Assembly: GCF_000600975.2 (NCBI RefSeq)
Contig: NZ_KK088650.1
Location: 124,001-188,000 of the forward strand
Source: Limimaricola hongkongensis DSM 17492
GTDB taxonomy: Bacteria; Pseudomonadota; Alphaproteobacteria; Rhodobacterales; Rhodobacteraceae
Reading direction: 5' to 3'
DNA length: 64,000 bases
How positions within the stretch are numbered: the first letter of the stretch is position 1; every line of letters begins with the position of its first letter. Below, one piece after another: positions 29,811 to 38,800 of the stretch. The notes under the pieces were generated by a model. The model saw only the letters and a list, made by a program, of their open reading frames with translations. It made no database searches and was not told the DNA's origin. The position numbers and the translations under genes are program-made.

Positions 29811-30272
29811 ATGAGCTCCGATTTCAACCCCGATCCCGATCACGACACCGATCTTGCGCGTGCCCAGCAATTCATCGACGCCCTGCCGCATGCGCAGGCG
29901 CTCGGGCTGCGCATCCGCGCGCTGCACGATGGCCATGCCGAGATCACCATGCCCTACGACGCCAAGCTGGTGGGCGACCCGGCGACGGGAGTGATCCATG
30001 GCGGCGCCGTCTCGGCGCTGATGGACACCTGCGCGGGGGCGGCGGTGATGTCGCATCCCGCCGCCCCGCTGAGCACCGCGACGCTCGATCTGCGGATCGA
30101 CTACATGCGCCCCGCGACGCCGGGCCAGAAGGTCACGGCCCGCGCCGAATGCTGGCACGTGACCCGCTCTGTCGCCTTCGTGCGCGCCATCGCCACGGAT
30201 GAGGACGAAGCCCGCCCCGTCGCCACCGCCACCGGCGCCTTCACCATCGAGAAAAAGGCCGACACCGCATGA
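29811..30272 (+). CDS. PaaI-type hotdog thioesterase (first of two)
   Basis: This 153-residue hotdog-fold acyl-CoA thioesterase of the PaaI family has the signature [20 protein letters not shown], in which HGG and the Asp are catalytic-site residues. It is followed by [17 protein letters not shown]. The first ~20 residues are acidic and probably disordered. The ATG at 29811 has a weak Shine-Dalgarno sequence, so the exact start is uncertain. Its stop overlaps the next gene by 4 bp. With the adjacent acyl-CoA genes it may release CoA from stalled intermediates. Confidence 0.82.
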   Translation: MSSDFNPDPDHDTDLARAQQFIDALPHAQALGLRIRALHDGHAEITMPYDAKLVGDPATGVIHGGAVSALMDTCAGAAVMSHPAAPLSTATLDLRIDYMRPATPGQKVTARAECWHVTRSVAFVRAIATDEDEARPVATATGAFTIEKKADTA

Positions 30273-30775
30273 ACCGCCCGCGCCCCGAACCGGTCCAGGT
30301 CATCAAGACGCGGCGCGACGCCGCGTTGCAGCGACTCGTCGAGGGCGTGCCCTACATCGCCTTTCTCGGCATCCGCTTCGAGCGACACGGCGATGAGCTG
30401 ACCGCCGTGATGCCCTATGCCGACCGGCTGATCGGCAACCCGATGCTGCCGGCGCTGCATGGCGGCGCGACGGCGGCGTTTCTGGAAACCACCGCCATCG
30501 TCGAGCTGGCCTGGAGCCGGATGTGGAGCCTGATCGAGGCCGGCACGCCCGAGGCGCAGGCCGAGGCCGAGGCCCGGCCCAACTGGCCGCGCACCATCGA
30601 CATCACCGTCGATTACCTGCGCTCGGGCCTGCCGCGCGACGCCTATGCGCGCGCCCGCATCAACCGCTCGGGGCGGCGCTATGCGAGCGTCCATGTCGAG
30701 GCATGGCAGGACAACCGCTCGCGGCTTTTCGCGCAGGCGACGGGGCATTTCCTGATGCCGGGGCGGGATGGCTGA
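30269..30775 (+). CDS. PaaI-type hotdog thioesterase (second of two)
   Basis: This 168-residue hotdog thioesterase is paired with the gene before it. Its core [23 protein letters not shown] keeps the HGG motif, with Glu rather than Asp in the following helix. Then comes [23 protein letters not shown]. Tandem hotdog genes like this can form heterodimers, but that is an inference here. It overlaps the upstream gene by 4 bp and the MATE gene by 8 bp, so the three form an operon. Confidence 0.8.
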   Translation: MNRPRPEPVQVIKTRRDAALQRLVEGVPYIAFLGIRFERHGDELTAVMPYADRLIGNPMLPALHGGATAAFLETTAIVELAWSRMWSLIEAGTPEAQAEAEARPNWPRTIDITVDYLRSGLPRDAYARARINRSGRRYASVHVEAWQDNRSRLFAQATGHFLMPGRDG

Positions 30776-32096
30776 CACCGCCCTGCCGCCGGGCCGCCCG
30801 CTGACCCATACCCGCGTCCTGAAGATCGCGCTGCCGATCGTGCTGTCGAACGCCACCGTGCCGATCCTCGGCGCGGTCGACACCGGCGTGGTCGGGCAGA
30901 TGGGGGCGGCGGCGCCGATCGGCGCGGTGGGCATCGGCGCGGTGATCGTCTCGGGCATCTACTGGATCTTCGGCTTTCTGCGGATGGGCACGACCGGGCT
31001 CGCGGCGCAGGCGCTGGGCCGGGACGACCGGGCCGAGGTGTCGGCGCTGCTGAGCCGCGCGCTGATGATCGCCTTCGCGGCGGGCGCGGCGCTGATCGCC
31101 TTGCAAAGCCTCGTCTTCACCGCCGCCTTCGCCGTGGCCCCCGCGAGCGACGAGGTCGAGGGGCTGGCGCGCGACTACCTCGCGATCCGCATCTGGTCGG
31201 CGCCCGCCGCCATCGCGATCTACGGGCTGACCGGCTGGCTGATCGCGCAGGAGCGCACCGCTGCCGTGCTGGTGCTCCAGCTGTGGATGAACGGCGTCAA
31301 CATCGCGCTCGACCTGTGGTTCGTGCTCGGCCTCGGCTGGGGCGTGCCGGGGGTGGCGGTGGCCACCTTCCTCGCCGAATGGTCCGGCCTCGCGCTCGGC
31401 CTCTGGCTGTGCCGCGACGCCTTCGCCACGCCCGCGTGGCGCGACAGGCTGCGGGTGTTCGACCCGGCGCGGCTCAGGCACATGGCGGCGGTCAACACCG
31501 ACATCCTGATCCGCTCGGTGCTGCTGCAATCCATCATCATCAGCTTTCTGTTCTGGGGCGCGGGCTTCGGCGACGTGCCGCTCGCCGCCAACCAGGTGCT
31601 TTTGCAGTTCCTCAACATCACCGCCTTCGCGCTCGACGGCTTCGCCTTCGCCGCCGAGGCGCTGGTGGGCCAGGCGATGGGGGCGCGGGCGGTGATGCGC
31701 CTGCGGCGCGCGGCGATCCTGTCCTCGATCCATGGCGGGGTGGTGAGCCTCGCGCTCGCGCTGGGCTTCTGGGTTTTCGGGCCGAGGGTGATCGACCTGA
31801 TGACCTCCGCGCCCGAAGTCCGCGAAGCGGCGCGGGCCTACCTGCCATGGATGGTGGCGACGCCGATCTTCGGGCTGATCCCGTGGATGCTCGACGGCAT
31901 CTTCATCGGCGCCACCCGAAGCCGCGACATGCGCAACATGATGCTGCTCTCGGCGGCGATCTATTTTGCCGCCGCGATCCCGCTCACCGCGACCTTCGGC
32001 AATCACGGGCTCTGGGCCGCGATGCTGGTGAGCTACGTGGCGCGCGGCGCCACGCTGGCCGCGCGCTACCCGGCGCTGGAACGGGCGGCGGCCTAG
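30768..32096 (+). CDS. MATE-family efflux transporter (DinF-like)
   Basis: This 442-residue inner-membrane protein has about 12 hydrophobic segments in two related halves, the MATE layout. The first helices run from residue ~17 ([23 protein letters not shown]), and [19 protein letters not shown] is typical of the DinF subgroup. Such pumps exchange Na+ or H+ for drugs or metabolites, and the substrate here is unknown. It is co-transcribed with the two thioesterases. Its TAG stop shares the palindrome CTAG (32093-32096) with the stop codon of the convergent pyrD. Confidence 0.88.
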   Translation: MADTALPPGRPLTHTRVLKIALPIVLSNATVPILGAVDTGVVGQMGAAAPIGAVGIGAVIVSGIYWIFGFLRMGTTGLAAQALGRDDRAEVSALLSRALMIAFAAGAALIALQSLVFTAAFAVAPASDEVEGLARDYLAIRIWSAPAAIAIYGLTGWLIAQERTAAVLVLQLWMNGVNIALDLWFVLGLGWGVPGVAVATFLAEWSGLALGLWLCRDAFATPAWRDRLRVFDPARLRHMAAVNTDILIRSVLLQSIIISFLFWGAGFGDVPLAANQVLLQFLNITAFALDGFAFAAEALVGQAMGARAVMRLRRAAILSSIHGGVVSLALALGFWVFGPRVIDLMTSAPEVREAARAYLPWMVATPIFGLIPWMLDGIFIGATRSRDMRNMMLLSAAIYFAAAIPLTATFGNHGLWAAMLVSYVARGATLAARYPALERAAA

Positions 32097-33142
32097 AGCC
32101 AGTCGGCCCGGCCCGTGCCCACGGCCTCGGCCACGCTGGCAAAGCCGTCGCGCTCCAGCAGCGCGTCGAGCCCGCGCGCGATGTCCCCCGCGAGGCTGAC
32201 GCCGCCATAGACCAGCGCGGTGTAAAGCTGCACCGCGCTCGCGCCCGCGCGGATCTTGGCATAGGCCTGCTCGGCCGAGCCGACCCCGCCGACGCCGATC
32301 AGCGGCAGATCGGTGAGCGAGGACAGCCGCGCCAGAACCCGGGTCGACCGTTCGAACAGCGGCTGGCCCGACATCCCGCCCATGTTGTCGCGCTGCGGAT
32401 CGGTCAGCCCCGCGCGCGACAGCGTGGTGTTGGTCGCGACGATGGCCGAAAGGCCGGTTTCCCCGGCCACCCGCGCCACGTCCTCGATCTCGGCTTCCGA
32501 CAGGTCCGGCGCGATCTTGAGAAAGACGGGCAGGGGCCGGGCCAGACCGGCATTGGCGGCCATGACGCCGTTCAAAAGCGCGCTGAGCGCCGCGCGCCCC
32601 TGCAGGTCGCGCAGTTTCTCTGTGTTGGGCGAGGACACGTTGACGGTCGCGAAATCGAGATGCGGGCCGCAGCGGCTCAGCACGGTGGCGAAATCGGCGG
32701 CGCGGTCGGCGCTGTCCTTGTTGGCCCCGAGATTGAGCCCGATGACACCGGCGGGCCGCCGCGCCAGCCGCGCCGCGATCGGCTCCATGCCCTCGTTGTT
32801 GAAGCCAAAGCGGTTGATCGCGGCGCGGTCCGCCGCCAGCCGCCACAGCCGGGGGCGCGGGTTGCCCTCCTGCGGGCGCGGCGTGGCGGCGCCGACCTCG
32901 ACGAAACCGAAACCGGTGCGCGCCAGCGCGTCGAGCGCGACCGCGTTCTTGTCGAACCCCGCGGCGAGCCCCACCGGGTTGGGCAGGTCGATCCCGGCCA
33001 GACGGGTCTTCAGCCGCGCGCTCGTCACCGGGCCGCCCTTGGGGCCGAACCCGGCGCGCAGCGCCTTGAGCGCCAGACCGTGACCGGTTTCGGGGTCGAT
33101 CCGGTGCAGCGCCGCGAGTCCGATCCTTTCAAGCGTGCTCAC
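32093..33142 (-). CDS. pyrD: Dihydroorotate dehydrogenase (quinone), class 2
   Basis: This 349-residue FMN enzyme of pyrimidine synthesis passes electrons to quinone at the inner membrane. Class 2 features are the N-terminal membrane-association helices ([24 protein letters not shown]), then [26 protein letters not shown] and [10 protein letters not shown]. The active-site segment [15 protein letters not shown] contains the class 2 catalytic Ser. The start is a GTG at 33142 preceded by GGAGGAGA, and no better ATG is nearby. It overlaps the upstream DUF952 stop by 4 bp (GTGA). Confidence 0.95.
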   Translation of the reverse strand: MSTLERIGLAALHRIDPETGHGLALKALRAGFGPKGGPVTSARLKTRLAGIDLPNPVGLAAGFDKNAVALDALARTGFGFVEVGAATPRPQEGNPRPRLWRLAADRAAINRFGFNNEGMEPIAARLARRPAGVIGLNLGANKDSADRAADFATVLSRCGPHLDFATVNVSSPNTEKLRDLQGRAALSALLNGVMAANAGLARPLPVFLKIAPDLSEAEIEDVARVAGETGLSAIVATNTTLSRAGLTDPQRDNMGGMSGQPLFERSTRVLARLSSLTDLPLIGVGGVGSAEQAYAKIRAGASAVQLYTALVYGGVSLAGDIARGLDALLERDGFASVAEAVGTGRADWL

Positions 33143-33477
33143 GCCATCTCCTCCGGAAAGTCGTGCCGCCCCTGCACGAGAGGCAGGTCTTTCGACCACA
33201 GCACCTCCGCGCGGCGCAGCGGCCTGTAAAGATGCGGGAACAGCTGCCCGCCGCGCGACGGCTCCCATGTCAGGTCGTCGCCCAGAGCCCCGGCCTCGAT
33301 CGCGGCGAGGATCAGCCCGTCCTCGCCCGCGAAATGCTTTGCCGCCGTCTCGCGCGCCTGCGCGGCGGTGGAAAAATGGATATAGCCGTCGGCGAGATCG
33401 ACGGGGGCGCCGCGGGTCTGGCCCGCCTGCTCCAGTTCGGCCCATTCGGGCGCGCGGAAAATCTTGTAGATCAGCAT
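33139..33477 (-). CDS. DUF952 protein
   Basis: This 112-residue protein of the DUF952 family begins [19 protein letters not shown]. The conserved [21 protein letters not shown] and [12 protein letters not shown] segments are present. Function is not known. The fold is compact, and members have been compared with glutathione-S-transferase-unrelated enzyme folds, without a proven activity. The ATG at 33477 was chosen because the family pattern starts there. It is translationally coupled to pyrD. Confidence 0.85.
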   Translation of the reverse strand: MLIYKIFRAPEWAELEQAGQTRGAPVDLADGYIHFSTAAQARETAAKHFAGEDGLILAAIEAGALGDDLTWEPSRGGQLFPHLYRPLRRAEVLWSKDLPLVQGRHDFPEEMA

Positions 33478-33625
33478 GACCGCCTCATGGCCGCGCCCCG
33501 CCGCCACGTCAAGCGGCACGGCAGCGCGGGCGCCCTGCCGCTAGGGCAGCTTCATCCCGGCTTTGACAGGCGCGCCGCGCTTGGCGCAGGCTCTCAACCA
33601 TAACGAAACCGACAGGGGCACCACC

Positions 33626-35188
33626 ATGAAACTCGGATTTCTGGGCACCACCGCCGCGCTCGCGCTCGCGGCCGGGGCCGCGCAGGCGGAGTACAGCCTG
33701 ACCATCCTGCACACCAACGATTTTCACGACCGCTTCGAGCCGATCTCGAAATACGATTCGACCTGCGCGCCCGAGGACAACGAGGCGGGCGACTGCTTCG
33801 GCGGCATCGCGCGGCTCGTCACCGCGGTGCAGGAGGCGCGCACCCGGGCCGGGGACAACATGTTGCTGGTCGATGGCGGCGACCAGTTCCAGGGCACGCT
33901 GTTCTACACCTATTACAAGGGCAAGATGACGGCCGAGTTCATGAACCGGCTCGGCTATGACGCGATGACCGTGGGCAACCACGAATTCGACGACGGCCCC
34001 GAGGTGCTGCGCGCCTTCGTCGACAATGTCGAGTTCCCGGTGTTGATGTCGAATGCCGACGTCTCTGGCGAAGAGCAGCTCGCCGACGCGATCCAAAAAT
34101 CGACCGTGATCGAGCGCGGCGGCGAGAAGATCGGCCTGATCGGCCTGACCCCCGAGGACACCGACGAGCTCGCCAGCCCCGGCCCCAACGTGATCTTCAC
34201 CGAGCCGGTCGGCGCGGTGCAGGCCGAGGTCGACCGCCTGACCGAGGAGGGCGTCAACAAGATCGTCGTGCTGAGCCATTCGGGCTTCGAGACCGACAAG
34301 CGCGTGGCCGAGGAGACCACCGGCGTCGACGTGATCGTCGGCGGCCACTCCAACACGCTTTTGTCGAACGAGCAGGAAGGCGCGGTCGACGTCTACCCGG
34401 TGATGATCGGCGACACGGCGATCGTGCAGGCCTATGCCTATGGCAAGTTCCTGGGCGAGCTGAACGTGACCTTCGACGATGAAGGCGTGATCACCGAAGC
34501 CGTGGGCGAGCCGGTGCTGATCGACGGCCAGGTGGCCGAGGACCAGGCGGCGGTGGACCGCGTGACCGAGCTGGCCAAGCCGCTCGACGAGATCCGCAAC
34601 CGCGTCGTCGCCAACTCCACCGGCCCGATCGAGGGCAACCGCGACGTCTGCCGCGCGCAGGAATGCGAAATGGGCAATCTCGTCGCCGACGCCATGCTCG
34701 ACCGGGTGAAGGATCAGGGCATCGTCGCCGCCATCGCCAATTCGGGCGGCCTGCGCGCCAGCATCGACGAAGGCGAGGTGACGATGGGCGAGGTGCTGAC
34801 CGTGCTGCCGTTCCAGAACACGCTCTCGACCTTCGAGGTGACCGGCGCCGACATCAAGGCGGCGCTCGAAAACGGCGTCGGCCAGATGGAGGAGGGCGCG
34901 GGCCGCTTCCCGCAGGTCGCGGGCATGAGCTTTGCGGTCGATCCCGCCGCCGAGGCCGGCAACCGCATCTCGGACGTGATGATCGCGGGCGCGCCGCTCG
35001 ACCCGGAGGCGAGCTACGGTCTCGTGTCGAACAACTATGTCCGCAATGGCGGCGACGGCTACAAGATGTTCGTCGATGCCGACAAGGCCTATGATTTCGG
35101 CCCCGATCTTGCCGATGTGACCGCCGAATACATGGCGGCGCAGGGCGATTACAAACCCTACACGGATGGCCGGATCACCGTGAAGTAA
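33626..35188 (+). CDS. Periplasmic 5'-nucleotidase / cyclic phosphodiesterase family
   Basis: This 520-residue exported metallophosphoesterase of the UshA type has a signal peptide at 1-21 (MKLGFLGTTAALALAAGAAQA). Two-metal motifs are TILHTNDFHDRF, VDGGDQFQGT, VGNHEFDDG, LSHSGFETD and VGGHSN. The C-terminal nucleotide-binding domain carries IANSGGLRASID and NNYVRNGGDGYKMF, which place the base. It should strip phosphate from external nucleotides and release nucleosides for uptake. That fits the salvage operon at 14-19 kb, though they are not linked. A strong terminator follows. Confidence 0.92.
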   Translation: MKLGFLGTTAALALAAGAAQAEYSLTILHTNDFHDRFEPISKYDSTCAPEDNEAGDCFGGIARLVTAVQEARTRAGDNMLLVDGGDQFQGTLFYTYYKGKMTAEFMNRLGYDAMTVGNHEFDDGPEVLRAFVDNVEFPVLMSNADVSGEEQLADAIQKSTVIERGGEKIGLIGLTPEDTDELASPGPNVIFTEPVGAVQAEVDRLTEEGVNKIVVLSHSGFETDKRVAEETTGVDVIVGGHSNTLLSNEQEGAVDVYPVMIGDTAIVQAYAYGKFLGELNVTFDDEGVITEAVGEPVLIDGQVAEDQAAVDRVTELAKPLDEIRNRVVANSTGPIEGNRDVCRAQECEMGNLVADAMLDRVKDQGIVAAIANSGGLRASIDEGEVTMGEVLTVLPFQNTLSTFEVTGADIKAALENGVGQMEEGAGRFPQVAGMSFAVDPAAEAGNRISDVMIAGAPLDPEASYGLVSNNYVRNGGDGYKMFVDADKAYDFGPDLADVTAEYMAAQGDYKPYTDGRITVK

Positions 35189-35211
35189 ACCGCCCCGACA
35201 GGTGGCATTGG

Positions 35212-35241
35212 GGCGCGCGCCGGTGACGGCGCGCGCCTTTT
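35212..35241 (+). terminator. Intrinsic terminator of the 5'-nucleotidase gene
   Basis: A perfect 10-bp stem (35212-35221 with 35228-35237, each arm GGCGCGCGCC, loop GGTGAC) is followed by TTTT, 23 bp after the stop codon. It is a classical rho-independent signal. Confidence 0.88.
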
Positions 35242-35303
35242 GCTTGGGAATGGCGGTGCTCGGAGCGCCCGCGTCGCGGGCAGGGCGCCATGCGGCGCGC
35301 CGG

Positions 35304-35588
35304 TCAAAGATCCGACAGGTAATCCTCGGAGACGTGCCCCGTGATCCCCGGCGCATCGGCGAGCGAGACGCGGCACCACAGCTGGCCCACCTCGGTCACG
35401 CAGTCGCGCCGGATGAGCCGGGTGCCGTCCGGCAGGCCGAGAATCACGTTGTAGCCAAGCCCCGGCCCGGCCCGCAATTTCAGCAATTCGTCGGGGCCGG
35501 CCCCGTCGACCACCGTCTGGCGCCCGGACATCCCGCAACCGGAAACGAGCATCAATGTCAGGATCGCGGCAATGGCGGGGCGGTGCAT
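35304..35588 (-). CDS. Small SH3-domain lipoprotein
   Basis: This 94-residue lipoprotein has signal peptide MHRPAIAAILTLMLVSGCGMSG with lipobox VSGC (Cys18). A bacterial SH3-like module follows: LLKLRAGPGLGYNVILGLPDGTRL, then LWCRVSLADAPGITGHVSEDYL. The LRAGPGxxYxVI run is typical of SH3_3 domains, which bind peptides or cell-wall components. A Cys pair (RDCVTEVGQLWCRV) probably forms a disulfide. Its role at the envelope is unknown. It is read divergently from the YedK gene, with the 38-bp palindrome between them. Confidence 0.82.
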   Translation of the reverse strand: MHRPAIAAILTLMLVSGCGMSGRQTVVDGAGPDELLKLRAGPGLGYNVILGLPDGTRLIRRDCVTEVGQLWCRVSLADAPGITGHVSEDYLSDL

Positions 35589-35667
35589 GGGAGGACCTCG
35601 GCTATCTGCTTTCCAAACCCTTCTGTCAGCCGGATCGCCGGGCGTGAAGCCCGAACTTGCCGGATCG

Positions 35668-35705
35668 CGGCGGCAGATGTTTCGCGCGCGAAACATCTGC
35701 CGCCG
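35668..35705. repeat. Perfect 38-bp palindrome
   Basis: Every base from 35668 to 35705 pairs with its partner, with no loop. The centre lies between 35686 and 35687, in TTCGCGCGCGAA. It is in the 177-bp gap between the divergent SH3-lipoprotein and YedK genes, 60 bp upstream of the latter's ATG. It could be an operator for a dimeric regulator or a bidirectional structural element. There is no T-run and it is not downstream of any gene, so it is not a terminator. Confidence 0.85.
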
Positions 35706-35765
35706 GTGGCTACCTCGCCATGCCGCATCGGTGCTATGCCTTGGCAAAGCGACAGGAGCCCCCCG

Positions 35766-36431
35766 ATGTGCGGACGCATGGCCATCACGCTGCCCCATGA
35801 CGCCATGGCGCGGATCTTCGACGCCAGCCCGGCCAACGACCTGCCGGACGTGCCCGATTACAACGTCTGCCCGACCGTGCAGGTGCATTGCGTCACCTCG
35901 GATGCGGAGGCGCGCCGCCTGCGCCCGATGCGCTGGGGCTTCATCCCGCATTGGTACAAGGCGCCGGGTGACGGCCCGCTGCTGATCAACGCCCGGGCCG
36001 AGACGGTCGCCGAAAAGCCCGCCTTTCGCGCCGCCGCGCGCGCACGGCGCTGCCTGATCCCGGCGAGCGGGTTCTTCGAATGGACCGTGGATGCCGAAGG
36101 CAACAAACTGCCATGGTTCATCCACCGCGCGGATGGCGATCCGCTGGCCTTCGCGGGGCTGTGGCAGGACTGGGAGCGCGAGGGCGAGCGGCTCACCACC
36201 TGCGCCGTCGTCACCACCGCCGCCGCCGGGGCGATGCGCGACATCCACACCCGGATGCCGGTGATCCTCGAGCCGCGCGACTGGCCGCTCTGGCTTGGCG
36301 AGGCGGGGCATGGCGCGGCGGTGCTGATGACCGCCAACCCGGATCCGCTGGCGTTTCACCGGGTCGATCCCAAGGTGAACTCGAACCGGGCGCGCGGGCC
36401 CGGGCTGATCGAACCGATCGACGCAGATTGA
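35766..36431 (+). CDS. YedK/HMCES-type abasic-site-binding protein (SRAP)
   Basis: This 221-residue SOS-response-associated peptidase family protein forms a covalent DNA-protein crosslink with abasic sites in single-stranded DNA. The catalytic Cys2 directly follows the initiator Met (MCGRMAITL), which fixes the start at 35766. Other conserved parts are PMRWGFIPHW, INARAETVAEKPAFR (the Asn-Ala-Arg-Ala-Glu motif), CLIPASGFFEW and HTRMPVIL. The length matches the family. No operon partner is present. Upstream control may involve the 38-bp palindrome. Confidence 0.93.
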   Translation: MCGRMAITLPHDAMARIFDASPANDLPDVPDYNVCPTVQVHCVTSDAEARRLRPMRWGFIPHWYKAPGDGPLLINARAETVAEKPAFRAAARARRCLIPASGFFEWTVDAEGNKLPWFIHRADGDPLAFAGLWQDWEREGERLTTCAVVTTAAAGAMRDIHTRMPVILEPRDWPLWLGEAGHGAAVLMTANPDPLAFHRVDPKVNSNRARGPGLIEPIDAD

Positions 36432-36444
36432 CGCGCCGGGCGTC

Positions 36445-36473
36445 TTGAAGCCCCCCGCGCGAGCCGCTATCAA
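36445..36473 (+). promoter_or_regulatory. Sigma-70-type promoter for tRNA-Gly
   Basis: A -35-like TTGAAG (36445-36450) and a -10-like TATCAA (36468-36473) are separated by 17 bp. The predicted start is about 36480, a few bases before the tRNA. The spacer is GC-rich. Confidence 0.6.
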
Positions 36474-36483
36474 CACCCCCGAA

Positions 36484-36557
36484 GCGGGCGTGATGTAGTG
36501 GTAGCCTGTCAGCCTTCCAAGCTGAACGTGCGGGTTCGATTCCCGCCGCCCGCTCCA
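36484..36557 (+). tRNA. tRNA-Gly (anticodon UCC)
   Basis: The 74 nt include an encoded 3' CCA. The acceptor stem GCGGGCG pairs with CGCCCGC (36484-36490 with 36547-36553), with discriminator T36554. The anticodon stem CAGC/GCTG encloses the loop CTTCCAA with anticodon TCC. The T arm is GCGGG-TTCGATT-CCCGC. It reads GGA codons and, by wobble, GGG. Confidence 0.97.
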
Positions 36558-36602
36558 ATCCCCATCCAGACGACCGGCTCCATCCAGGCGACCGAGCGGG
36601 CA

Positions 36603-36621
36603 GGGGCGGACAGGCCGCCCC
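36603..36621. terminator. Hairpin between tRNA-Gly and the convergent dehydrogenase gene
   Basis: A perfect 7-bp stem GGGGCGG/CCGCCCC (36603-36609 with 36615-36621, loop ACAGG) lies downstream of both the tRNA and the minus-strand gene ending at 36631. It may serve both. There is no T-run. Confidence 0.45.
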
Positions 36622-36630
36622 CGCGGCGTG

Positions 36631-37836
36631 TCAGGCCGAAACCGATGTCGGGCGCGGGCCGGGCTGCGCGCTCTCCTGCCAGTCGCCCTCGAAATCGCGC
36701 GGCACCAGCAGGTTGTGCGCGCCGAGATCGGCCACGTCGCGCTCGCCGCACAGCGCCATGGTGAGATCGAGCTCCTTGCGGATCACCTCGAGCGCGGTCG
36801 TCACGCCCCGCTCGCCCATCGCGCCGAGACCATAAAGCCAGGCCCGGCCGATCATCGTGCCATCCGCGCCCATCGCCAGCGCCTTGAGCACGTCCTGTCC
36901 CGAGCGGATGCCGCTGTCGAGCCAGACCTCGGTTTCGCCCTTCACCTCGCGCAGAATCGACGGCAGCACCCGGATCGAGGACAGCGCCCCGTCGAGCTGC
37001 CGCCCGCCATGGTTCGACACCACGATCGCATCGGCGCCGCACTCCACCGCGCGGCGCGCGTCATCGGCGTCGAGAATGCCCTTCAGGATCAGCTTGCCGT
37101 CCCATTTCTGCGCGATGCGGCGCACCTTGTCCCAGTCGAGCTTGAGATCGAACTGCTCGGCGGTCCATTTCATCAGCGAACTGGCATCCTCCACATCCGC
37201 CGCATGGCCGACGATGTTGCCGAAAAAACGCCGCTTGGTGCGCAGCATCTCCAGGCCCCATGTCCACTTGGTCGACAGGTCCAGAAGCGTGGCGGGGGTG
37301 AGTTTGGGCGGGGCCGAAAGCCCGTTCTTGAGATCCTTGTGGCGCTGGCCCAGAAGCTGGAGATCCAGCGTCAGCACCAGCGCCGAGCAACCGGCCCGCT
37401 TGGCGCGTTCGAGAATCCGGTCGACGAAATCCTCGTCGCGCATCACGTAGAGCTGGAACCAGAACGGCGCCGACGTGTGCTCGGCCACGTCCTCGATCGA
37501 ACAGATCGACATGGTCGACAGCGTGAAGGGCACGCCGAACTTCTCGGCGGCGCGCGCGGCCTTGATCTCGCCATCGGCGTTCTGCATGCCGGTCATCCCC
37601 ACCGGCGCGAGCGCGACCGGCATCGCCACCTTCTCCCCCAGCATCCGGCCCGCGGTGGAGCGGTCGGACATGTCCACCGCCACCTTCTGGCGCAGGCGGA
37701 TCCGCTCGAAATCGGTGGTGTTCTCGCGGAAGGTCTGCTCGGTCCAGCTGCCGGATTCGGCATAGTCGAAGAACATCTTCGGCGCGCGGCGCCTGTGCAG
37801 CCGCTTGAGATCCTCGATGCTGGTGATGACTGGCAT
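36631..37836 (-). CDS. lldD: FMN-dependent L-2-hydroxy-acid dehydrogenase (L-lactate dehydrogenase-like)
   Basis: This 401-residue member of the FMN alpha-hydroxy-acid oxidase/dehydrogenase family most likely oxidises L-lactate to pyruvate at the membrane. Conserved parts are FFDYAESGSWTEQT, ALAPVGMTGMQNADGE, FWFQLYVMRDEDF and LVLTLDLQLLGQRHKDLKNG. LILKGILDADDARRA carries the catalytic Lys. VVSNHGGRQLDGA carries the catalytic His, and DSGIRSGQDVLKALAMGADGTMIGRAWLYGLGAMGE binds phosphate. Mandelate or another hydroxy-acid could be the substrate. The ATG at 37836 gives the usual length. Its promoter lies next to a tandem repeat. Confidence 0.82.
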   Translation of the reverse strand: MPVITSIEDLKRLHRRRAPKMFFDYAESGSWTEQTFRENTTDFERIRLRQKVAVDMSDRSTAGRMLGEKVAMPVALAPVGMTGMQNADGEIKAARAAEKFGVPFTLSTMSICSIEDVAEHTSAPFWFQLYVMRDEDFVDRILERAKRAGCSALVLTLDLQLLGQRHKDLKNGLSAPPKLTPATLLDLSTKWTWGLEMLRTKRRFFGNIVGHAADVEDASSLMKWTAEQFDLKLDWDKVRRIAQKWDGKLILKGILDADDARRAVECGADAIVVSNHGGRQLDGALSSIRVLPSILREVKGETEVWLDSGIRSGQDVLKALAMGADGTMIGRAWLYGLGAMGERGVTTALEVIRKELDLTMALCGERDVADLGAHNLLVPRDFEGDWQESAQPGPRPTSVSA

Positions 37837-37871
37837 GGCGCTCCCCCCGATTGGTAAGGATGAATTACCAG

Positions 37872-37973
37872 CCGTCACCGGGCGCCGCAACGTCAGACGG
37901 CGCCGCGAAGGGGCGCCGTCGACCGTCACCGGGCGCTGCAACGACAGACGGCGCCGCGAAGGGGCGCCGTCTG
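37872..37973. repeat. Two tandem 51-bp units, each with a 9-bp hairpin
   Basis: Units at 37872-37922 and 37923-37973 are nearly identical. Each carries the stem GACGGCGCC/GGCGCCGTC around a 7-nt loop (37896-37904 with 37912-37920; 37947-37955 with 37963-37971). They lie between the lldD start and the trpA stop, directly beside repeat copy E. They could act on trpA termination or mRNA stability. Confidence 0.8.
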
Positions 37974-37977
37974 ATTT

Positions 37978-37998
37978 GCGTATTTGCGGAATGGTGAA
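37978..37998 (+). repeat. Repeat copy E (21-bp core)
   Basis: The core GCGTATTT-GCG-GAATGGTGAA lies 5 bp past the tandem 51-bp units and 4 bp before the trpA stop codon. Hairpins therefore precede the core here, as they do in copy A. Confidence 0.75.
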
Positions 37999-38002
37999 AG
38001 GA

Positions 38003-38794
38003 TCAGGCGGAATGCGCCCCGTCGGCCAGCGCCTTGACGAAATCGAGGATCTCCGCGACCGGCTTGCCTTCGGCGATCTGGTTCACGATGGCCGAGCCGA
38101 CCACGGTGCCGTCGGCGATGCCGGCGATCGAGCGGGCGGTGTCGGGCGTCTTCACGCCGAAACCCACGATGATCGGCAGGTCGGTCTGCGACTTGATCCG
38201 CGCGACCTCGGGGGCGACGGCGTCGGCCTGCGCCTCGGCGGCCCCGGTGATGCCGGTGATCGAGACGTAGTAGACGAAGCCCGAGGTGTTCTGCAGAACC
38301 TTGGGCAGGCGCGCGTCGTCGGTGGTCGGCGTGGCGAGACGGATGAAGTTCAGCCCCGCCTTCTGCGCCGGGATGCACAGCTCCTCGTCCTCCTCGGGCG
38401 GCAGGTCGACCACGATCAGACCGTCGATCCCGGCATCCTTGGCCTGTTCGAGGAATTTGGGCACGCCGCGCGAATGGATCGGGTTGTAATAGCCCATCAT
38501 CACGATCGGGGTGGTGGTGTCGGTCTTGCGCAGATCGCGCGCGATCTCGAGCGTCCGGTCAAGCGTCATGCCCTGCGCCAGCGCCCGCTGACCGGCAAGC
38601 TGGATCGTCGCGCCATCGGCCATCGGATCGGTGAAGGGCAGGCCCAGCTCGATGATGTCGACGCCCGCGCCGGGCAGGCCGCGCACGATCTCCTTGGAGG
38701 TCTCGAAATCCGGGTCGCCGGCCATGACATAGGCCACGAAGGCGCGGCGTCCTTCGGTCTTCAGCCGCGCGAAAGTGTCGTCGATGCGTGTCAT
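38003..38794 (-). CDS. trpA: Tryptophan synthase alpha chain
   Basis: This 263-residue TIM-barrel subunit splits indole-3-glycerol phosphate into indole and glyceraldehyde 3-phosphate, passing indole to TrpB. Family motifs are [18 protein letters not shown] and [21 protein letters not shown], with the catalytic Glu in LPFxDPxADG context. [14 protein letters not shown] carries the catalytic Asp region, and [17 protein letters not shown] binds phosphate. The ATG at 38794 follows GAGGGG at 6 nt. That ribosome site is inside a predicted hairpin (38801-38840). trpB is not in the window, so the subunit genes are unlinked or further away. Confidence 0.97.
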   Translation of the reverse strand: MTRIDDTFARLKTEGRRAFVAYVMAGDPDFETSKEIVRGLPGAGVDIIELGLPFTDPMADGATIQLAGQRALAQGMTLDRTLEIARDLRKTDTTTPIVMMGYYNPIHSRGVPKFLEQAKDAGIDGLIVVDLPPEEDEELCIPAQKAGLNFIRLATPTTDDARLPKVLQNTSGFVYYVSITGITGAAEAQADAVAPEVARIKSQTDLPIIVGFGVKTPDTARSIAGIADGTVVGSAIVNQIAEGKPVAEILDFVKALADGAHSA

Positions 38795-38800
38795 GCCCGT

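Noticed and set aside
35676..35697. Possible parS (ParB-binding) site in the 38-bp palindrome
   Set aside because: It contains GTTTC and GAAAC arms, but the centre is GCGCGC rather than the short ACGT expected, giving 18 instead of 16 bp. No parAB genes are near.
35589..35765. LexA/SOS box upstream of the YedK gene
   Set aside because: No GTTC-N7-GTTC or similar alphaproteobacterial box was found in the gap.
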